The notes beneath the pieces were generated by a model. That model saw only the letters and a list, made by a program, of their open reading frames with translations. It did not search any database and had not been told where the DNA came from. From Alteromonas gracilis (GTDB lineage Bacteria > Pseudomonadota > Gammaproteobacteria > Enterobacterales > Alteromonadaceae), in NCBI RefSeq assembly GCF_002993325.1, contig NZ_PVNO01000025.1:124001-188000 (forward strand): 64,000 nt of DNA, given 5' to 3'. Below are positions 38,347 to 46,712 of this stretch, piece after piece. The position numbers were made by a program, and so were the translations under genes. Numbering within the stretch: position 1 is the first letter of the stretch; each line of letters opens with the position of its first letter.

Positions 38347-39518
38347 TGAGAAAATACTATAGCTGATATCATAAGGTTACCGTGTCTATTCTTGCCATCA
38401 AGAAAGCGCCCTTGCTCACCGAAGGTAAAAGGGCCACATATTGGCAGCGAAGCAAACTCTTTTTGTAGTGAGGAAAGCATCTGTTTGATTTCATCTCCCA
38501 CCATAAGACGGCATCCTGCGCAATAAATCATAAGCACTCCTACGGGCTTTCTGTTTTCGGGCAATAGCATAATGGCATTATTGATAACACGTTGAGCACG
38601 AGACGTAAGACTTGCAATACTCCCTTCCATCAACACCAAGCTGTCGTTCTCTTTCACCTCGGAAAATACATTAAGGGCGCCGTTTTCATTTACCGAGTCG
38701 GGGTGACACAAAAGATAGTTTATTGCCCCATCTTCTAACTCAACCGGGCGACCTAGCGGAGCTGACGATGTAAGCCCGAGAATCTGGCCTCCATTAAGTT
38801 GTTTTTCAATTAGGTTATTGGTTGCGTGGTTATATGCGTAGCTAGCTGGAACACCATCAAGTTCAACGAGTTGCCTTCCGTGAGCTTTCGACACGGAAAA
38901 TTCTTTATCAGTAGGTTTATAGCCTGAGCTATAGCTAAGACCCAATGGGGTGGAGGGGTACATAGCCACAACGGCAAGGGTTTGTGGGCCTATTGCGTCT
39001 GATGTCACGGTATTCCAATTACCTTGTACGGTATTGTCGGCCATGGAACCGCCAAAAATTGGCACATTTTCCCCCACCACGCTGGCAAAACCTTCCACTA
39101 TTCTCTCTTCTTCGCCAGGAGGAAGCGCACACCAAATTAGAGCGGGGCTTTCATAGGGACGACCGGCGTTTTCAAGTGCATTAATCAGTGCGTTTGCGCC
39201 AGCATGAAAGGGGCCATTATCAACTACATTTGCACTGCCTACGCCATAAGCGCCTTCATCATCAAACACGCAGAAAAAAGCAAGATCGCAAGTCGCTTTA
39301 ACCGTTTGACTGTCGCAGAGAAGGGAACCCAAGCAAGAACTAGATACAAGAAAAGGAAATTGATAAGGAGAGAGCGACGCTTGTATTTCTGCAAAAGGTA
39401 GCTGGGAATTTCCGTAGCCAATAACTAATGATGGCGATTTATTTTCAAATACTGCAGAGATGTGGGTACCCAACACTGCCGTATCAGCACATTGAATTTC
39501 AACCGTTTCTATCTGCAT
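38343..39518 (-). CDS. FIST domain sensory protein
   Basis: 391 residues with FIST_N (VIGYGNSQLPFAEIQASL, FLVSSSCLGSLLCDSQ, VGSANVVDNGPFHAGANALINAL) and FIST_C (NEN-x-LNVFSEVKENDSLVLMEGS, VGVLMIYCAGCRLMVG, IPICGPFTFGEQG-like end). FIST proteins are cytoplasmic small-molecule sensors found with histidine kinases, chemoreceptors or cyclases. It overlaps the kinase gene by 4 bases and is transcribed first. The ligand is unknown; amino acids have been proposed for the family. Confidence 0.9.
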   Translation of the reverse strand: MQIETVEIQCADTAVLGTHISAVFENKSPSLVIGYGNSQLPFAEIQASLSPYQFPFLVSSSCLGSLLCDSQTVKATCDLAFFCVFDDEGAYGVGSANVVDNGPFHAGANALINALENAGRPYESPALIWCALPPGEEERIVEGFASVVGENVPIFGGSMADNTVQGNWNTVTSDAIGPQTLAVVAMYPSTPLGLSYSSGYKPTDKEFSVSKAHGRQLVELDGVPASYAYNHATNNLIEKQLNGGQILGLTSSAPLGRPVELEDGAINYLLCHPDSVNENGALNVFSEVKENDSLVLMEGSIASLTSRAQRVINNAIMLLPENRKPVGVLMIYCAGCRLMVGDEIKQMLSSLQKEFASLPICGPFTFGEQGRFLDGKNRHGNLMISAIVFSQ

Positions 39519-39609
39519 TCTTACCTACCTTTTTCTTTTAAAGCTAAGAATAGATGAAAATTAGAAAAGCTTTATTAACTATTAGTCGAATTGGTTAGGC
39601 GAATTCGCT

Positions 39610-40251
39610 CTAGTTATCAAGATAGAATTTATCGTGGAAAGTATAAACCCAGGTTGGTTGATAAATAACCAGTATGGTTATCGCCATACCGTTTAGTAAT
39701 GCTTCTGGAAAAACCAAAAGGGGTACAAGCAAAATATAATTGTCGAAGACAATATCCCAAGAGTAGACGCCCTCAGCGTAATAAAAAGTACCTAGAGCAA
39801 GCGTCTTCAATGCTATTGAAAGTGCTGCGGGGAAGAAAGCGCAGACGAATATATAAACAAAGAGCTGTCGCGGTATGCGATGAAAAGACAGCATATAGAA
39901 TAGGTAGGTGATGCCTATGGGAAGTATTGTACCGAGCAGCGCGTTGACCCCAAAGTTCTCCCACGCGCCGTATCCGATGGTATGCGCACCGAGCAAAGCT
40001 ATAAAAGAGGCGATAATAGCGTTTCTAAAACCAAGCATTAGGGTAAGTACAGAAAGGCCCAGAAAATGGACATCCAAGCCTTCATAAATACCAGCTTTAA
40101 AGAGCCACAGCACGAATAAAGAAGCGGCAGTGCCAAAAATAAGATGTTGCTGGTTTTTATTTTTGGCAAAGTGAGCCAAGTCGATCTGTTTTATGGCGCC
40201 TAACAAAAACGCGCCATAAGCTATAAAAGCTAAGACTTGTAGTGTACTCAC
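39610..40251 (-). CDS. Energy-coupling factor ABC transporter permease, CbiM-like
   Basis: 213 residues with six or seven hydrophobic segments. The pattern VLTLMLGFRNAIIASFIALLGAHTIGYGAWENFGVNALLGTILPIG and the C-terminal LVFPEALLNGMAITIL follow CbiM-type S components that bring in cobalt or nickel. There is no CbiN/CbiQ/CbiO gene beside it. It could pair with an ECF module encoded elsewhere or act in a different transport role. No promoter sequence can be pointed to. Confidence 0.75.
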   Translation of the reverse strand: MSTLQVLAFIAYGAFLLGAIKQIDLAHFAKNKNQQHLIFGTAASLFVLWLFKAGIYEGLDVHFLGLSVLTLMLGFRNAIIASFIALLGAHTIGYGAWENFGVNALLGTILPIGITYLFYMLSFHRIPRQLFVYIFVCAFFPAALSIALKTLALGTFYYAEGVYSWDIVFDNYILLVPLLVFPEALLNGMAITILVIYQPTWVYTFHDKFYLDN

Positions 40252-40292
40252 ATTTACTCCTTGGCTGTGGCTTTCACGCGTTTTTTCTGTAC

Positions 40293-41102
40293 CTAACTTT
40301 TATAGTCAGCCCAGATAGGAGCGTGATCAGAGGGCTTTTCAATACCTCTTAGTTCATAATCAATCCCAGCGTCACTGAGATTTGCATGTAAGGATTTTGT
40401 GGCTAATATAAGGTCGATTCGAAGGCCACGGTTGTCGTCAAACCCTTTTGAACGATAATCAAACCAGGAAAACTTATCATTGGTTTCTGGATTTAGTGAG
40501 CGAAAACTATCTTCAAAGCCCCAGCTCATCACGGTGTTCAACCATTCACGCTCTTCTGGTAAGAAACTACATTTACCTGTTCTTAACCATCGTTTGCGAT
40601 TATCTTCGCCAATACCGATATCTAGGTCGGTATGAGAAATGTTGACGTCACCCATGACGATGATTTTTTCATCAGGCGTGTGGTTATCGTTTAGATAAGT
40701 CATTAAGTCTTTATAAAACTTACGTTTTGCAGGGTATTTCGTCTCGTGTTTTTCGTTTTCGCCCTGAGGGAAATAGCCATTTAGTATGGTAACGGGGTCA
40801 CCCGCATCATCAGTGGTTTTCAAGATGATCATACGACGTTGAGCTTCATCATCGTCAGAAGGAAAACCCATTGAAACCGAAAGTGGCTCTTTTTTTGCCA
40901 AAAAAGCGACGCCGTAGTGGCTTTTCTGCCCGTGAAAATATACGTGATAGCCCATAGCTTCAACGGCATCTACGGGAAACTGTTCATTATGAACCTTAAT
41001 CTCTTGTAGGCCGATTATGTCTGGTTGGTGGGCATCTATTAGTGCCTGTAGCTGATGAAGGCGTGCGCGGATACCATTTATGTTAAAAGAAATTACTTTC
41101 AT
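40293..41102 (-). CDS. xthA: Exodeoxyribonuclease III
   Basis: 269 residues, matching E. coli XthA (268). Endonuclease/exonuclease/phosphatase fold: [30 protein letters not shown] with the metal-binding Glu, [28 protein letters not shown] with the catalytic Tyr, [16 protein letters not shown] with Asp and Asn, and [14 protein letters not shown] with the terminal catalytic Asp-His. It acts as AP endonuclease and 3'-5' exonuclease in base excision repair. Confidence 0.95.
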   Translation of the reverse strand: MKVISFNINGIRARLHQLQALIDAHQPDIIGLQEIKVHNEQFPVDAVEAMGYHVYFHGQKSHYGVAFLAKKEPLSVSMGFPSDDDEAQRRMIILKTTDDAGDPVTILNGYFPQGENEKHETKYPAKRKFYKDLMTYLNDNHTPDEKIIVMGDVNISHTDLDIGIGEDNRKRWLRTGKCSFLPEEREWLNTVMSWGFEDSFRSLNPETNDKFSWFDYRSKGFDDNRGLRIDLILATKSLHANLSDAGIDYELRGIEKPSDHAPIWADYKS

Positions 41103-41275
41103 GCTTAGTTAGTCAGTTGTTTCACGTTGGCGCAAGTTTACCAGAAAGCGAAGATGCCCTTAATGCTCAATTTTTTGTATCTTAATGCAATAAGCCGATT
41201 TTATAGATTAAGTTTATTTATAGCTTACGCTGGAAATGGGCTGTAAAAAGTGTTGTCGTTGGCCTGAGGTGCTCA

Positions 41276-42052
41276 CTAAAGAGAGTTAACTACCATGTCT
41301 TTCGAAGTACTTGTAGCCTGAAATTGTTTACCTAATTTAATTAAGTATTCGAACCATGCGTTAGCATCCCGCACGATATTATCGACAAGGTTTTCATTGT
41401 TCAGAGCAAGTTCAGGCAGCAATGCATCGACACATTGTTTGAAAGACACCCACGATTTAGCACATTCAGACATCGCTTGGTAATAATGAGTAGGAATGGT
41501 TTGCTCCATAGCATTTAACCGTCTTGAAATGATATTTGCCCCCATTGATGAGCCAAGCCAAACGTAAATGGCGGCTATCGCAGACGTTGTTGGTGAATGA
41601 AAAGTAGGTAACAAGTTTGAATGAGCATGGGTGTCTTTAGATGTAAGCTCGCCAAGACCACTTTTTACTGAGTTAGTCTCTTTATCCGTTGCAAAAGTAC
41701 CGCGAGAACTATCAGGTTTTGTTTGGTGGGTGTCTCTGTAAGAAGGGCCATGTGTTTCATTCAAAATAGTGTTGTTAGCATCTAGTGCATGGATGTCTTT
41801 GCTAATCGCTGTTAACACCGCATTGCTGTCAATCAGCGCGGCTATTTGAGTTAGCTTTGCTTCTGTATCTTCCGCTTGCTTTACTGCACCAGCGGTGGAT
41901 TGATGAAACTCCTTCATAATTGCAAGTACCGCGCAATACGCTGCCTTATCAAACAGGTGTTTCTGATGATAAATCGAAAAAGGAAAAGTATTTTCTAAAG
42001 CAGTGTGGTTTGCTTGGGTGTCTTGCTTAAGAGCGTTGAAAAGGTTTCGCAT
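41276..42052 (-). CDS. Heme oxygenase-like protein with repeat-bearing insertion
   Basis: 258 residues. The N-terminus DTQANHTALENTFPF carries His16 in the place of the proximal heme ligand of bacterial heme oxygenases, and YVWLGSSMGANIISRRL matches the conserved distal helix pattern (Y-x-x-x-G-S-x-x-G). Between them, residues about 84-152 are low complexity and contain KDIHA, RDTHQ and KDTHAHS, encoded by copies of the GACACCCA repeat on the gene strand; homologues lack such a segment. It would convert heme to biliverdin for iron release or bilin supply. If the insertion disturbs the fold, activity could be lost. Confidence 0.75.
   Translation of the reverse strand: MRNLFNALKQDTQANHTALENTFPFSIYHQKHLFDKAAYCAVLAIMKEFHQSTAGAVKQAEDTEAKLTQIAALIDSNAVLTAISKDIHALDANNTILNETHGPSYRDTHQTKPDSSRGTFATDKETNSVKSGLGELTSKDTHAHSNLLPTFHSPTTSAIAAIYVWLGSSMGANIISRRLNAMEQTIPTHYYQAMSECAKSWVSFKQCVDALLPELALNNENLVDNIVRDANAWFEYLIKLGKQFQATSTSKDMVVNSL
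41445..41797 (-). repeat. GACACCCA repeat cluster inside the heme oxygenase-like gene
   Basis: Exact cores at 41445 (plus orientation), 41638 and 41727 (minus), and a TGGATGTC variant at 41790. On the gene strand the minus copies encode KDTH/RDTH; the copy at 41445 is read as W-V-S. Confidence 0.85.
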
Positions 42053-42171
42053 GGCCTACAGTTCTTCTTATTCTTGCATATGCATCATCGATTCTATGTA
42101 ACGTTTTGCTGAATGTTTTGCTTACATGGTAATCGTGGGTGTCTTTGTACAACAACTTTATCATGGGTGTC
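42015..42171 (-). repeat. GACACCCA repeats at and upstream of the heme oxygenase-like gene start
   Basis: TGGGTGTC occurs at 42015 (in the first codons), 42136 and 42164. The last two share 14 identical bases, TGGGTGTCTTTGTA, 28 bases apart, in the 220-base intergenic region before the divergent DUF2750 gene. Confidence 0.9.
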
Positions 42172-42272
42172 TTTGTAAAGGGTAGGGCGTGAGGAAGTTT
42201 TTCACGTTTATTGCATTGCACCTAATAATGGGGCGGGTATACTTGCGGCAAATTTAAAGATAGGTAAAACAC

Positions 42273-42668
42273 GTGTTTCCAGAAACTATTGCAGATAAGT
42301 TAAGCGATGCTGTCATCGAGCAAGCGATGAAGCTAAGCGCCGAAGAACGACAAGAGCTGGTGGTGAGCTATATCGCTAAAGCGAATGAAATCTGGTTGGT
42401 GCAAGGCACCGAAGGGTTTGTGATGTTCGAAGATGGAGAAAACGTGCAATTACCCGTTTTTCCTCATAAAGACTTAGCGCAAAAGTTTGTAAGCATGAAC
42501 GATATACAGGGGCAGTGTGTGAATATCGCGCTTGACGAATTTACGCAAACTTGGTTACCCGGTTTAGAGAAAAACGGTGTGGAGCTTGTGATGTTTCCAA
42601 CCACAAGCGATGTCGAAAACTTGGTGATGACTGCCGAAGACTTGGCCGCAGAATTAAACGGTAATTAA
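42273..42668 (+). CDS. DUF2750 family protein
   Basis: 131 residues from a GTG start with AGG upstream. It fits the DUF2750 family: ERQELVVSYIAKANEIWLVQG, EDGENVQLPVFPHKDLAQKFV, and a C-terminal W-L-PGL-x-x-x-G-V-E-L-V-M-F-P segment. Function unknown; cytoplasmic, acidic. Ten bases separate it from the SufE-like gene, suggesting co-transcription. Confidence 0.8.
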   Translation: MFPETIADKLSDAVIEQAMKLSAEERQELVVSYIAKANEIWLVQGTEGFVMFEDGENVQLPVFPHKDLAQKFVSMNDIQGQCVNIALDEFTQTWLPGLEKNGVELVMFPTTSDVENLVMTAEDLAAELNGN

Positions 42669-42677
42669 TTCGTTTTT

Positions 42678-43070
42678 ATGATTTCTGAAGATGCACTGTT
42701 ACCTCTTGCACAATCGCTCGCAGATGCAAAAGGGTGGGATGATTTTACGCGAACACTGATGTTATCGGGAAAAGCGCTAGCGCCATTGCCGTTAGACGCG
42801 CGAACCGAAACAAACGCGGTAGAAGGGTGTGAAAGCCCAGTATGGATTGCTTTCTCGGAGAACGAAACACGTGTTATGGCCTACTCTCCAAGTAAGGTAA
42901 TCAGGGGGGTACTTGCGGTGTTATTGGAAAAAGCGAACGCTTTGACGCAACAGCAGCGCGAAAACTTTGACTATGAACAATATTTATCGCGCTGCCAACT
43001 CGAACGTTATTTAAGCCAGTCTCGCGGAAATGGTATAAAGTCAGTAATAGCTAAACTAAAAGGCCTTTAG
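42678..43070 (+). CDS. SufE/CsdE-type sulfur acceptor protein
   Basis: 130 residues of the SufE family. Cys51 in NAVEGCESPVWIAF is the persulfide-accepting residue; downstream YSPSKVIRGVLAVLLEKAN is conserved in the family. SufE-like proteins accept sulfane sulfur from a cysteine desulfurase (SufS or CsdA) for Fe-S cluster or thiolation pathways. No desulfurase gene is next to it, which favours a CsdE-like stand-alone role. Probably in one transcript with the DUF2750 gene. Confidence 0.88.
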   Translation: MISEDALLPLAQSLADAKGWDDFTRTLMLSGKALAPLPLDARTETNAVEGCESPVWIAFSENETRVMAYSPSKVIRGVLAVLLEKANALTQQQRENFDYEQYLSRCQLERYLSQSRGNGIKSVIAKLKGL

Positions 43071-43089
43071 TGAGTAAGCTTTTACTGGC

Positions 43090-44361
43090 TTATTTATTTT
43101 TAGCTTCTATCCACTGACTCATATACTTACTGGCGTTTAGTGTCTGATGCCATAGAAGACTTTGCATAAACAACGTTTTTCTGTGTCCGTCAATCTCCTT
43201 TTTTAAGCTTATCATTTTATCTGTTAACGAAATGTCGGGCTGTTTAGCACTGAATATGTCGAGTGTGTTCTTCGCCTGAAGGCTAGCAGATTCCCATACG
43301 TCTTTGTTGGTATACAGCGACACGGCCTGATTAACGTAATCTTCAATAACCTCTGGTTTTGTGATGTCGGTGCTACACACGGCGCCTGGCCATACATCAG
43401 TCTGCGAGCTGCACTCAGTCCTATCATTTTTGCTTGTAGAAATGATTCCTTCTATACCTACCCATGTGGTAATCGATGGCGTAGAGCAGCGCATTGCATC
43501 GAGTAGTTTTCCTTTTATCCCTGCGCCAAAGCGCAGGGGGGCAATTAGCACTTTAGCGCTAGCCATTAACGATGTAACGTCTTCCGCCCAACCTTTGACT
43601 AAGAAACCTTGTTTGTCATTATGCAGCTGTGTCGCCTTTTTAGGAGGGTAGGCACCGTAAATGTGAAGCTCTGCATGGGGAAGCGCTTTTTTGATAGCGG
43701 GCCAGAGCGTTTGCTTAAGGTGCAAAACTGCGTCCCAATTGGGAGCATGACGGAAATTTCCGATATGAATGAAATGTGCACGCTCTTCAAAAGTCGTCGA
43801 GTATGAAGGTGTTGGCCCCACAACTAAAGGGTGGTAATAAAGTTGCGCCTTTGGTACCCCATAATGTTCGGTAAGAAGTGCCATCTCCGATTCGGAAATG
43901 ATGAGTGTGAGGTCGCTCCTTAAAATGGCCGCTATTTCTCTTTGCGCGAGTTCGCTATTTAACTCTGCATATTTAGCATCGCCACATCGCTTAACGGCGT
44001 CATGTCTAGCTTGACGAAGGCTATGCATATCTTCTGTATTTAAAATACGTACTGCATCTGGGCAACTCTCTCTCACACGCCATGAAAACTGTTCTTCCGT
44101 CATATATCGGTCGAAAATAACCACGTCCGGTTTCAACTTTTCAATTAATGTGTTGAATGAGCTGCAGTTCAGTGCAACTGAATAAGTATCTACACCGAGC
44201 GTTGACAAGTCTGCCTTATGCTCACTTTCAGATGCAGCAGTGAGGAATGATACGTTGAAGTTATTGGATACACAGCGGGTGATGATCGATTGCATGTTCT
44301 GGCCCGCTGCTGATGAATTTGGCTCAGGCCACACGTAACCAATGATTACAACATTTAACAT
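43090..44361 (-). CDS. Glycosyltransferase, GT4-like, stand-alone
   Basis: 423 residues with GT-B layout. The N-terminal part GYVWPEPNSSAAGQNMQSII carries the glycine-rich loop. The C-terminal donor domain has IHIGNFRHAPNWDAVLHLKQ and APLRFGAGIKGKLLDAM with the family's F-G-(A)-G-x-K-x-K(L) element. It is outside the polysaccharide locus and convergent with the SufE-like gene. The acceptor may be a lipopolysaccharide core or protein; unknown. Confidence 0.82.
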   Translation of the reverse strand: MLNVVIIGYVWPEPNSSAAGQNMQSIITRCVSNNFNVSFLTAASESEHKADLSTLGVDTYSVALNCSSFNTLIEKLKPDVVIFDRYMTEEQFSWRVRESCPDAVRILNTEDMHSLRQARHDAVKRCGDAKYAELNSELAQREIAAILRSDLTLIISESEMALLTEHYGVPKAQLYYHPLVVGPTPSYSTTFEERAHFIHIGNFRHAPNWDAVLHLKQTLWPAIKKALPHAELHIYGAYPPKKATQLHNDKQGFLVKGWAEDVTSLMASAKVLIAPLRFGAGIKGKLLDAMRCSTPSITTWVGIEGIISTSKNDRTECSSQTDVWPGAVCSTDITKPEVIEDYVNQAVSLYTNKDVWESASLQAKNTLDIFSAKQPDISLTDKMISLKKEIDGHRKTLFMQSLLWHQTLNASKYMSQWIEAKNK

Positions 44362-44841
44362 GATAGTGATTTTTTAACTTTTATTAGAATTGGCGTCGAA
44401 GCGACATGATCTTAAACGCATACATGCTAGCACAATTTTCTCTTTTTATAGCATTCAAGACAGCACGCCCAAGAAAATCTAATTCTTTTAGGTAATTACC
44501 CTGAGTTTTTCTTTGTTTTACAATAATCGGTATGGATTTTAGAGCGGCGCGTTATAATAACGGCGCGACAGCTACTACAAATAAAAGCAGTAATATCGGT
44601 CGATAGCGACACCTAAATAGGCACGGGCTTTTTTCTAAGTTTGAAATTAGGCGCTAACAGGACTCACATTACGAAAAATAAAGCGTTTTAGTAACGTAAT
44701 GATATCTATGGAAATCATACTTTTTTACTAGAGGGTAGTTGTTGACCAACCCGTTTTTTAAGCCTATACCTAAACAAAGAAGGCGAATGGAGGTGCCTTG
44801 AACGCTACATTGGCAAGGGCGGCATTAATGAGAGTGCACGA
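44362..44841. other. Long intergenic region upstream of the HDOD gene
   Basis: About 480 bases without a credible gene. A near-palindrome GCGCGTTATAATAACGGCGC around 44552-44571 contains TATAAT and may be a promoter. A GACACCTA near-match to the dispersed repeat lies near 44605. The long leader could hold a structured RNA, but I recognise no known riboswitch. Confidence 0.4.
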
Positions 44842-45687
44842 ATGAATTTAGAAGAACTAGTTTCGAAGGCGGAAAATCTCTTCGTTTTACCAGACTCGGT
44901 TACCCGGCTTAAAGCTTGTATGGATGACGAAGCTTCAAGTATCGATGACATCGGCGATATTATTGCTTTCGACCCCTCACTAGCGACCCAACTGCTGCGG
45001 GTTGCAAACTCTGCGTTATATCGGTTTCCAAACAAAATAGATACGGTGACTCGAGCTATTCAAGTTGTGGGTACGCGTTCCACTTATGATCTGGCGCTCG
45101 CCTATGGCGTGAGTCAGGCATTTAGTGATATCGACGGTCAATTAGTTGATTTAGATAAATTCTGGGAACAGAGTGTATCGTGCGGACTCTTGTCCAAGTA
45201 CTTTGCCGACATGCGCAATATACGCGAGCCGGAACGTCTTTTTGTAGCTGGTTTACTGCATAATATTGGTGAGTTAGTAACGGTTTCGTTACTGCCAGAA
45301 TCAGCGACACGATGTCAGGCTTTTAACACTCGCGTTAGTCCATCTGAGTTGCAGTTTGGTGTTCTTGGTTTTACCTACACGGAGTTGTCTGCGAAGCTCA
45401 TCGAAAAGTGGGGCATTCCTAGCTCTATACATACCCCCATTGCTAACATTCATAAGGGAGATGAGAACGCAGAAGGCATTGAAGATAAGATATTACAGCT
45501 TTCTTACGTTTTAGCCCTTGATAACGTTAACCCTGAGATATATCCAAGCTATCACAATCTAAAGCCCGAACAGCATGAAGCGCTTTCATTAAACCGAGAG
45601 GATTTGGAAGATGCATTAGATATCACTAATCTACAGTGTATCTCAGTTATATCCTTGTTTAATCCTAACGCGTTTATGTTGTATTAA
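44842..45687 (+). CDS. HDOD domain protein
   Basis: 281 residues. The HDOD pattern is clear: LPDSVTRLKACMDDEASSIDDIGDIIAFDPSLATQLLRVANSALYRF, then AIQVVGTRSTYDLALAYG and a metal-less HD-like VAGLLHNIGELVTVSLLP. HDOD proteins are cytoplasmic adaptors or sensors tied to c-di-GMP and chemotaxis signalling, without hydrolase activity. No effector domain is fused. It stands alone after a long leader. Confidence 0.9.
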   Translation: MNLEELVSKAENLFVLPDSVTRLKACMDDEASSIDDIGDIIAFDPSLATQLLRVANSALYRFPNKIDTVTRAIQVVGTRSTYDLALAYGVSQAFSDIDGQLVDLDKFWEQSVSCGLLSKYFADMRNIREPERLFVAGLLHNIGELVTVSLLPESATRCQAFNTRVSPSELQFGVLGFTYTELSAKLIEKWGIPSSIHTPIANIHKGDENAEGIEDKILQLSYVLALDNVNPEIYPSYHNLKPEQHEALSLNREDLEDALDITNLQCISVISLFNPNAFMLY

Positions 45688-45712
45688 CTTGAAGCGCACA
45701 TTGCGCTTCAAG
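45688..45712. terminator. Hairpin between convergent genes
   Basis: CTTGAAGCGCA and TGCGCTTCAAG form a perfect 11-bp stem with a 3-base loop between the convergent HDOD and thioesterase genes. No T tail, so termination is plausible but weak. Confidence 0.6.
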
Positions 45713-45726
45713 GGAAAGCGTAGCTG

Positions 45727-46542
45727 TTAGTCGAATACAGCTACGGTTTGTCTACTAATTGCAATCACTTCATTGTCCTTGTCCCATATCGTCGCTTCAG
45801 TGTGCCCATACCCGTCAGCCGCTTGTCGAGTATGCGCCTTATACCCAAACCAGTCCGTTGGGCTTACGGCTTTATGAGGATGAATAAACTCTAAATTCCA
45901 GCTCACCGTGCTCGCTGGAGCAGGTAACTTCATCATTTGAAGTAGCGTTGGCGGCCACGCATCAATCATGGTGATTATGTGAGCGTCAGTAATAGCCTCT
46001 GGAGCGTGTTTAAAACGCATAAATCCGTGGTAGTGACTCGTTTTTCTGCGGGTGAAAGGAATACCGCCATCCTCTATGGCTAAATCAAAATAGCGCAAAA
46101 ACTTAGGCGTAACTTTTGGAATTTGCGGAATGAATTTAGCTTTAGTAGGAAGCGGCATGTCATGTTTCTCAGTATTTTCAACACGAATGCCAGACTGTCT
46201 AGCAACACCGAAACACGCTTGAGAAAAAACACAGCTTTTGCCTTCTTGAGTCGCATGAGCGGTGAATTGAGAAACGTTTTTACCCGTTCTGAGTAACGTA
46301 ACCTCTATGGAAAAGGGCGCTTCAAGTGACAAGGGCCCAACAAAATTAGTGGTGAAAGAGCGCAACACTTGATTATCAGTAACTTGCTGCTTTACCGCTG
46401 TGTATAGCATACCTGCAGAAATACCGCCGAATGCAGTGCGGCCTTGCCCCCATGTTTTCGGAATGACGAGTCCATCAACGCGCCATGTATTGTCAGATGT
46501 TTGTGATAATTGAGGAATATTGAGCAATTCGTCTACTGTCAT
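45727..46542 (-). CDS. Acyl-CoA thioesterase family protein (TesB-like double hotdog)
   Basis: 271 residues. The N-terminal hotdog has WGQGRTAFGGISAGMLYTAVKQ, with the F-G-G active-site turn, and LRSFTTNFVGPLSLEAPFSIEVTLLRTGKNVSQFTAHATQEG. The C-terminal hotdog ends EATIWDKDNEVIAISRQTVAVFD, matching acyl-CoA thioesterase II-like proteins. It would hydrolyse acyl-CoA to free acid and CoA in the cytoplasm; chain-length preference unknown. Confidence 0.85.
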   Translation of the reverse strand: MTVDELLNIPQLSQTSDNTWRVDGLVIPKTWGQGRTAFGGISAGMLYTAVKQQVTDNQVLRSFTTNFVGPLSLEAPFSIEVTLLRTGKNVSQFTAHATQEGKSCVFSQACFGVARQSGIRVENTEKHDMPLPTKAKFIPQIPKVTPKFLRYFDLAIEDGGIPFTRRKTSHYHGFMRFKHAPEAITDAHIITMIDAWPPTLLQMMKLPAPASTVSWNLEFIHPHKAVSPTDWFGYKAHTRQAADGYGHTEATIWDKDNEVIAISRQTVAVFD

Positions 46543-46712
46543 GCTTACTTGTCTGGTCTGATGAGTTGTATAAATATAATCGTACCCTAAGCGCTGTCGG
46601 ACGGAAAGCCTGACTTAGTAATTTTCGTTATGTTTACAAATAAGTAACAATTAGTTGTCTATTTTTTTACCTGATGCGTAGACTGGGGATATCGTCACTT
46701 AAAAGGACTGTT

